DNA of 22,992 nt from positions 11,179-34,170 of the forward strand of contig DEAA01000019.1 of assembly GCA_002346545.1 (NCBI GenBank), given 5' to 3'. The notes under the pieces were generated by a model, which worked only from the letters and a program-made list of their open reading frames with translations, was not told the origin of the DNA and made no database searches. Below are positions 17,817-22,992 of the stretch, piece after piece (position 1 is the stretch's first letter; each line of letters begins with the position of its first letter). This stretch comes from Acidobacteria bacterium UBA2994. GTDB taxonomy: Bacteria > Acidobacteriota > Vicinamibacteria > Vicinamibacterales > UBA8438. A program made the translations under genes and the position numbers.

Positions 17817-18785
17817 ATGGTGAGCATGGGACGACGCATGGTGGGCGTGAGTGCCGTGGTGGCCGTGGCGTGGCTAGTGGTAGCGCCTCTGTCGGCGCAG
17901 TCGAACGGTCCGGCGGCCGCCTTCGTGGATGGAGCCTGGAGCCCGCCGCGCACCGCTTGGGGTGTGCCCGACCTCCAGGGGATTTGGGACTACCGCACTA
18001 TGACCCCGTTGCAGCGGCCGCGGGAGTTCTCAGACCAGGCGCTCTTCACCGAAGAGGAGGCGGCCACGTTTCTCGAGCGGAGTCTGGCCGAGCGTGCCGA
18101 CTACGACCGTTCACCCAGCGTACACGCCAAGTGGTGGCTGGACTACGGGAGCGATTTGACCGGCGACGGTCGGACCTCGCTCATCATCGACCCCCCAGAC
18201 GGGCGGATTCCACCACTGACTGAGCAGGCACGCGTCCGGAATCAAGCACGGGCCCAGAATCGTCGCGCGCATCCCTCGGACGCGGCTGACCACCGCGGGC
18301 TCAGCGAGCGCTGTCTAACGTTTGGGACCCCACGCTTGCCCGGTGGTTACAACAATAACTATCAGATCCTTCAGACCCCTGGCCATGTGGTCATCGTGTC
18401 TGAGATGGTGCACGATACCCGGATCATTCTGATCGATCGGCCGCTGCCAGACGCCCCGATCCCGCAGTGGCACGGCGAATCCCGTGGCCGCTATGAGGGA
18501 GACACGTTGGTGGTGGAATCGATGGGCTATGTGGCCCAGGGCGCCTTTCGGGGGGCCACCGGCGGGCTGCGGCTGATCGAGCGGTTTACCCGGGTCGCGC
18601 CGGGTGTGATTCAGTACGAGATCACGGCTGATGATCCCGACACCTGGACTCGTCCGTGGACGCTGATGTTTCCGATGCAGAAGACCGACCAGCCGCTGTA
18701 CGAGTACGCCTGTCATGAGGGTAATCTCGGACTGGAGAACATCCTGCGGAACGCCCGTCTCGAAGAGGCGGGGTTAATCCCCTGA
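17817..18785 (+). CDS. Secreted PDLQGIWD-family protein of unknown function (complete copy)
   Basis: The 322-residue product has a Sec signal peptide (cleavage near LSAQS). Conserved segments follow: WSPPRTAWGVPDLQGIWDYR, WLDYGSD, LIIDPPDGRIPPL, RCLTFGTPRLPGGYNNNYQI, VHDTRIILID, RGRYEGDTLVVES, WTRPWTLMFPM and YEYACHEGN. The copy at the start of the window shares the same segments in the same order. I know of no established function. ATG 17817 is supported by CAAGGAG at 17804-17810, six bases upstream; the open frame continues to 17700 but is not protein-like. It is transcribed divergently from the cupin gene over 134 bases and followed by a GC hairpin, so it is probably a single transcription unit. 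Confidence 0.9.
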   Translation: MVSMGRRMVGVSAVVAVAWLVVAPLSAQSNGPAAAFVDGAWSPPRTAWGVPDLQGIWDYRTMTPLQRPREFSDQALFTEEEAATFLERSLAERADYDRSPSVHAKWWLDYGSDLTGDGRTSLIIDPPDGRIPPLTEQARVRNQARAQNRRAHPSDAADHRGLSERCLTFGTPRLPGGYNNNYQILQTPGHVVIVSEMVHDTRIILIDRPLPDAPIPQWHGESRGRYEGDTLVVESMGYVAQGAFRGATGGLRLIERFTRVAPGVIQYEITADDPDTWTRPWTLMFPMQKTDQPLYEYACHEGNLGLENILRNARLEEAGLIP

Positions 18786-18814
18786 GGGATTCTCCTGGCT
18801 GCCCCCTGCCGCCC

Positions 18815-18835
18815 GGGGCCCTGAAACAGGGCCCC
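18815..18835 (+). terminator. Perfect 9-bp GC hairpin after the PDLQGIWD gene
   Basis: GGGGCCCTG (18815-18823), loop AAA, CAGGGCCCC (18827-18835) makes a perfect stem 30 bases past the stop. There is no T-run after it, so it is not a textbook intrinsic terminator. It could be a terminator without a U-tract or a 3'-end stabilising structure. Confidence 0.5.
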
Positions 18836-18911
18836 CGTCCCCCCCACCGGCTGTAGTCGGTGTTATGCTATGCGGGATATTTTCTAGTTTTCTCGCGTCG
18901 TGGAGGGGTCG

Positions 18912-21539
18912 ATGCGGAAAGTCCTCAATGCAGCGTGGTCGGTGCGCAAGTGGCGACTCGCGCCTGCGGTGGTGGTTCTGTGGGCCTCGCCGGCGATCGC
19001 GCAATCCGAACGGGTCAGTTTCACCGATCAGATCCGTCCGATCTTCGAGCGTAGCTGCTGGAATTGCCACGGCGAGGCGTCCCAGCTGTCCGGGCTCGAC
19101 CTGCGCACTCGTGACGATGCGATTACGGGTGGTACCCGTGGCAGCGCCCTGGTTCCAGGCCGCGCCAACGAGAGCCGCCTGTATCAGGTACTGACGGGGC
19201 TGGCCGATCCGCCGATGCCGATGGGCGGTGACTCGCTCAGTGACGGCGAGGTGGCCGCCGTCCGGCAGTGGATCGACGATGGCGCCCACTGGGACGAAGG
19301 GGGCGCGACGAGTGCGGCCGACGCGTTGTCGGCGCTTGAGAACTCGACGCTGCCTCCAGACGCTCGCGACTACTGGGCGTTCCGGCTTCCGACACAGGCG
19401 ACTGTGCCCGCCTCGGCAACCTATTCGCACCCGATCGACCGCTTTCTCGACGCCGCGCGGGGTGAAGCGGGCGTCGAGGCCGCGCCGAAGGCGGACCCGC
19501 TCACTCGCCTCCGTCGGGCGTATCTCGATCTCACCGGGCTGCCGCCGACACCCGAGCAGGCCGCGGTCTTTCTCGCCGACACCGAGCGCGGCGCTTGGGA
19601 GCGGGTCATCGACCAGTTGCTCGAGTCGCCGCACTATGGCGAGCGCTGGGGTCGTCACTGGATGGACGTTGCCCGCTACGCCGACTCCACCGGGTTCGAG
19701 CAGGACTACGTTCGACCCAACGCCTGGCGATACCGGGACTACGTCATCAACGCTTACAACAAGGACAAGCCTTACAACCAGTTCCTCCGGGAGCAGATCG
19801 CTGGCGACGAGCTGGACCATGTGACCGACGAGACCCTGATTGCTACGGGGTTTCTGCGAGCGGGTCCGCGGGTGCAGTTCCGGGAGAAGGACAACCCGGA
19901 GCGGCGGCACGACTATCTCGATGACGTGCTGGCGACGCTGGGCCGCGGAGTGCTTGGCATGACGGTGCATTGTGCGCGCTGCCACGATCACAAGTTCGAC
20001 CCGATCCTGCAGAAGGACTACTACAGCATGCAGGCGTCGATCTTCGGCTACGTAGAGATTGACCATCCGCTACTGGATCACAAGGACGTTCTGAGCTATC
20101 GCGCGGCCAATGCCGAGATCGATGCGCAGGTCGAGCCGCTGCGCGGCGAGATAGCAACCCTTGAGGAGCCTCATCGCAATCGCCTCAGGCTCGAGCTGAT
20201 TCGAGAACGTTTCCCGGAGAACGTACAGAGAGCAGCCGAGAAGCTGGCCGAAGAGCGAACCGCCGGCGAGCAGTTACTGGCGGCCCAGGTCCTGTCCCTC
20301 AATCCACCGCGCCAACGTGTGATCGATGCGCTCACTGACGAGGAAGCCGAACGGCATCTCGCATTGACACGCCAGGTGGAGGATCTTGATCGGCAGCGAC
20401 CTCCCGAGCCGGCGATGGCCGAGATCGTGACCGACGGTGACTATCGCTTCGCCCCCGATGGTCCGGGCGACGAGGTCATCGGCTGCCCCGAATGCCGCAC
20501 GCCGCCCGATGTGCCAGGGACCTTCCTCTACGAGGATGGGGGACCGGCCTACGAGGCGCCCCCCAGTTATTTTCTGATTCGTGGTGATCCGTTCAGCTCC
20601 GGCTCAGAGATGCAGCCCGGTTTCCTGTCGGTGGCCACCTACGGCGATCCGCCCACAGCCATCTCGCGGCCGGGTGGTCGTACGTCGGGACGACGACTAG
20701 CGCTTGCCGAGTGGATCACGTCTCGTGACAATCCACTGACGGCGAGGGTCGCCGTGAATCGGATCTGGCATCACCACTTCGGGCGGGGGATCGTGCGCAC
20801 GCTCGACAACCTCGGCAAGATGGGTGAGTTGCCGACCCATCCCAAACTCTTGGATTGGCTCGCGGTCGAGTTCATGGATCGGGGCTGGAGCATTAAGGAG
20901 ATGCACCGGCTGATGATGACCTCCGAAGCCTACCAGATGGCTTCGGCCCATGACGACGGGGCAGCCCTGGCCACCGACCCGGAGAACCAGTATCTGTGGC
21001 GGTATCGCCCGCAGCGGCTCGAGGCCGAGGCGCTGCGCGACGCCATTATGACGGTAGCGGGCAGTATCGACCTCACAGTGGGCGGGAAGCCGATCTTCCC
21101 GTTCGTGCCGCCCGAGATCCTTAAGACATCAGAGGGTAAGGGGCACTGGGACAATCAGGAGGATGGTCCCGAAGTGTGGCGTCGTAGCGTGTATGTGTTC
21201 CGCCGTCGCTCGCTCGGTTTCCCATTCTTCGATACGTTCGATCTACCGGACCAGAATCAGACCGCCGCGGCTCGGAACGTCTCGACGGTGCCGACCCAGG
21301 CGTTGACGTTGCTTAACAACGGCTTTGTTCTGAATCAGGCCCAACTGCTCGCCGACCGGATCCAGGGAGAGGCGCCTGGCGACATCGAGCGCCAGGTGGA
21401 GCTAGCCTACAAGTTGGCCCTCACGCGGCCGCCGACGGCGGACGAAGCGGCCGTAGCCCAGTCGCTCGTGCGGGAGCAAAGCCTCGTCGACCTTACGCAC
21501 GTGATGTTCAATCTGAACGAGTTCCTGTATCTGCGGTAG
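18912..21539 (+). CDS. DUF1549/DUF1553 protein with N-terminal cytochrome c domain (planctomycete-cytochrome type)
   Basis: The 875-residue product has a signal peptide to about residue 31. It has an N-terminal haem site CWNCH (49-53) in FEQxCW-type context (PIFERSCWNCHGEASQLSG) with MPMGG as probable axial methionine. A DUF1549-like region follows (LRRAYLDLTGLPPTPEQA, ERWGRHWMDVARYADS, CARCHDHKFDPI), then a charged, coiled-coil-like stretch and the DUF1553-like C-terminus (NPLTARVAVNRIWHHHFG, LPTHPKLLDWLA, RRSVYVFRRR, LTLLNNGFV). It carries an extra CPECR pair. ATG 18912 is preferred because GGAGGGG (18903-18908) precedes it; an in-frame GTG at 18900 would overlap that site. It is the first of a two-gene run. 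Confidence 0.92.
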   Translation: MRKVLNAAWSVRKWRLAPAVVVLWASPAIAQSERVSFTDQIRPIFERSCWNCHGEASQLSGLDLRTRDDAITGGTRGSALVPGRANESRLYQVLTGLADPPMPMGGDSLSDGEVAAVRQWIDDGAHWDEGGATSAADALSALENSTLPPDARDYWAFRLPTQATVPASATYSHPIDRFLDAARGEAGVEAAPKADPLTRLRRAYLDLTGLPPTPEQAAVFLADTERGAWERVIDQLLESPHYGERWGRHWMDVARYADSTGFEQDYVRPNAWRYRDYVINAYNKDKPYNQFLREQIAGDELDHVTDETLIATGFLRAGPRVQFREKDNPERRHDYLDDVLATLGRGVLGMTVHCARCHDHKFDPILQKDYYSMQASIFGYVEIDHPLLDHKDVLSYRAANAEIDAQVEPLRGEIATLEEPHRNRLRLELIRERFPENVQRAAEKLAEERTAGEQLLAAQVLSLNPPRQRVIDALTDEEAERHLALTRQVEDLDRQRPPEPAMAEIVTDGDYRFAPDGPGDEVIGCPECRTPPDVPGTFLYEDGGPAYEAPPSYFLIRGDPFSSGSEMQPGFLSVATYGDPPTAISRPGGRTSGRRLALAEWITSRDNPLTARVAVNRIWHHHFGRGIVRTLDNLGKMGELPTHPKLLDWLAVEFMDRGWSIKEMHRLMMTSEAYQMASAHDDGAALATDPENQYLWRYRPQRLEAEALRDAIMTVAGSIDLTVGGKPIFPFVPPEILKTSEGKGHWDNQEDGPEVWRRSVYVFRRRSLGFPFFDTFDLPDQNQTAAARNVSTVPTQALTLLNNGFVLNQAQLLADRIQGEAPGDIERQVELAYKLALTRPPTADEAAVAQSLVREQSLVDLTHVMFNLNEFLYLR

Positions 21540-21547
21540 GAGCACCC

Positions 21548-22992
21548 ATGTCCGATCACGATCATCACCATCCCTGCAAGAAACGGACGTTCTGGGACCG
21601 GCGGGACTTCCTGTTCCAATCAGGCGGCGGGATCGCCGGGCTGGCGCTGGCGCACCTGATGGACAAACAGGGGCTGCTGGCGGCTGCGCAGTCGGACACC
21701 TGCGAGATGCCTGTTCCGGGGAATCCGTTCACGCCGCGCGACCCGCACTTCGAGCCGAGGGCGAAGTCGGTCATCTCGCTCTTCATGAGCGGTGGCGTCA
21801 GCCAGGTCGACACGTTCGATCCGAAGCAGGCGCTGATCGACCACGCCGGCGAGCCACTGGCCGAGTCGGTGGTCGTCCGCCAGGGCCATCCAGGACCGCT
21901 TATGCCGAGCCCCTTCGGGTTCAAGAAGCACGGGCAGAGCGGAATCGACGTGTCGGATATCTTCCCGCACATCGCCAGCAAGGTGGACGAGATCGCGTTC
22001 ATCCGGTCGCTGTATGGGCGTTCTAACGACCACATTCAGGCGACCTATGAGATGCAGACGGGACAGATCCGCGTCGGCTTCCCGAGTGTCGGGTCGTGGG
22101 TCACCTATGGGCTGGGGTCGGAAAGCTCCAGTCTGCCGGCCTACGTGGTGATGAACGACTACCGCGGTGGGCCGCTCGGTGGTCCTACTGACTGGAGCGC
22201 CGGGTTCATGCCGGCTGCCTATCAAGGCACCTTGTTCCGGGCCGTGGGCGACCCGATCGTCGATCTGCAGCCCCCCGAAGGCGTGAGTGCCGAGCAGCAG
22301 CGTGCGCGTCTTGACACCTTGGCCAAGCTGAACGAGATAGATATGGCCAAGAACCCAGGCAACTCTGAGCTGTCGGCCAGGATCTCGTCCTACGAGCTTG
22401 CCTACCGGATGCAGGGGTGTGCCCCGGAGGCTGTCGACACGTCGGCCGAGTCAGACGTGACCAAGAAGCTCTACGGGCTCGACGACCCAATGACCGAGCC
22501 GTTTGGCCGGCAGTGCCTGATGGCGCGCCGGCTGGTCGAGCGGGGCGTCCGCTTCGTCCAGCTGTTCCATGGTGGCCTTGGCAATCAGAACACCGACACC
22601 TGGGACGCGCACAGCAATCTGAAGGAGAACCACACGCTGCACGCGAAGGAGACTGACCTTCCGATTGCGGGTCTTCTCACAGACTTGAAGGGCCGCGGGC
22701 TGTTGGATTCCACTTTAGTGGTCTGGCATGCCGAGTTCGGTCGGATGCCAATCTCTCAGCGGGGTGTGGGCCGCGACCACAATCCAGGTGCGATGACTGG
22801 CTGGATGGCCGGGGCCGGTATCCAGGGGGGACAGGTGATCGGCTCGAGCGACGACTTCGGTTACAAGGCGGCCGAGCAGCGGATTTCGCCACACGACTTC
22901 CACGCGACGATGCTGCACATGCTGGGGATGGATCACACCAAGCTGACGTATCGCTATAACGGCCGGGACATGCGGCTGACCGACGTTCACGG
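21548..22992 (+). CDS. Tat-exported DUF1501 protein (C-terminus cut by window edge)
   Basis: The 481 visible residues begin with a His-rich MSDHDHHHP and a twin-arginine signal (DRRDFLFQSGG) plus hydrophobic segment. The DUF1501 (sulfatase/alkaline-phosphatase-like fold) domain shows SLFMSGGVSQVDTFDPK, SNDHIQATYEMQTGQ, RRLVERGVRFVQLFHGG, WHAEFGRMP and RDHNPGAMTGWMAGAG. The family is usually about this length, so only a few C-terminal residues are missing. AGGAG (21538-21542) overlaps the upstream stop, coupling the two genes. The DUF1549/DUF1553 plus DUF1501 pairing is common in Planctomycetota, Verrucomicrobiota and Acidobacteriota. A role in sulfated-polymer or other polysaccharide degradation is often suggested but unproven. 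Confidence 0.92.
   Translation, partial: MSDHDHHHPCKKRTFWDRRDFLFQSGGGIAGLALAHLMDKQGLLAAAQSDTCEMPVPGNPFTPRDPHFEPRAKSVISLFMSGGVSQVDTFDPKQALIDHAGEPLAESVVVRQGHPGPLMPSPFGFKKHGQSGIDVSDIFPHIASKVDEIAFIRSLYGRSNDHIQATYEMQTGQIRVGFPSVGSWVTYGLGSESSSLPAYVVMNDYRGGPLGGPTDWSAGFMPAAYQGTLFRAVGDPIVDLQPPEGVSAEQQRARLDTLAKLNEIDMAKNPGNSELSARISSYELAYRMQGCAPEAVDTSAESDVTKKLYGLDDPMTEPFGRQCLMARRLVERGVRFVQLFHGGLGNQNTDTWDAHSNLKENHTLHAKETDLPIAGLLTDLKGRGLLDSTLVVWHAEFGRMPISQRGVGRDHNPGAMTGWMAGAGIQGGQVIGSSDDFGYKAAEQRISPHDFHATMLHMLGMDHTKLTYRYNGRDMRLTDVH

Noticed and set aside
18774..20066. 430-residue minus-strand open frame opposite the DUF1549 gene
   Set aside because: It is antisense shadow coding; the plus-strand gene has haem motifs and family blocks throughout.

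Overview
The window is a GC-rich, densely coded bacterial chromosome fragment. It holds 19 protein-coding genes, two of them cut by the window ends, and one gene remnant. There are no tRNA or rRNA genes, CRISPR arrays or insertion sequences that I can see. The content points to a heterotroph of the Acidobacteriota, most like Vicinamibacteria. The reasons are two copies of a secreted PDLQGIWD-type family, three quinoprotein-type propellers, several Tat-exported enzymes, a DUF1326 protein, a NIPSNAP protein and a DUF1549/DUF1553 plus DUF1501 pair. Planctomycetota, Verrucomicrobiota or Gemmatimonadota cannot be excluded. The taxonomic call is inference from gene content only.

Layout. Positions 1-905 (-) hold a PDLQGIWD protein whose C-terminus is cut off. 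Positions 999-4522 (+) hold a three-gene run: a secreted PQQ-like propeller, a Tat-exported cyclase-family hydrolase and a secreted five-bladed-propeller glycosidase-like protein. Positions 9945-4536 (-) hold a five-gene run: ABC ATPase, ABC-2 permease, DUF1326, secreted S9 peptidase and a Tat-exported isocitrate lyase/PEP mutase-fold protein. Positions 10044-13664 (+) hold NIPSNAP, a glucose-dehydrogenase-like quinoprotein and a GT61 glycosyltransferase coupled by a 4-base overlap. A SAM methyltransferase (14306-13671, -) converges on this run. Upstream of it, on the same strand, is a broken FKBP-type prolyl isomerase gene (14639-14322) that I recognised from its C-terminal motif. Positions 17682-14673 (-) hold cupin, di-haem cytochrome c and a PQQ alcohol-dehydrogenase-like enzyme, which together read as a periplasmic oxidation module. 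Positions 17817-18785 (+) hold the second PDLQGIWD paralogue, followed by a perfect GC hairpin. Positions 18912-22992 (+) hold the DUF1549/DUF1553 cytochrome and a Tat-exported DUF1501 protein that runs off the end.

How the genes work together. At least fourteen of the nineteen products carry Sec or Tat signals, so the region looks like an envelope and periplasm catabolic island. Quinoproteins would oxidise alcohols or sugars and pass electrons to c-type cytochromes. The cyclase, the glycosidase-like protein and the S9 peptidase would process substrates. The ABC pair may export something. Substrates cannot be read from the sequence. The points most worth a second look are the Asp-Tyr-Asp, possibly lanthanide-type, signature of the alcohol-dehydrogenase-like quinoprotein; the exported PEP-mutase-fold protein that has lost the catalytic cysteine motif; the dehydrogenase-GT61 coupling; and the FKBP remnant.
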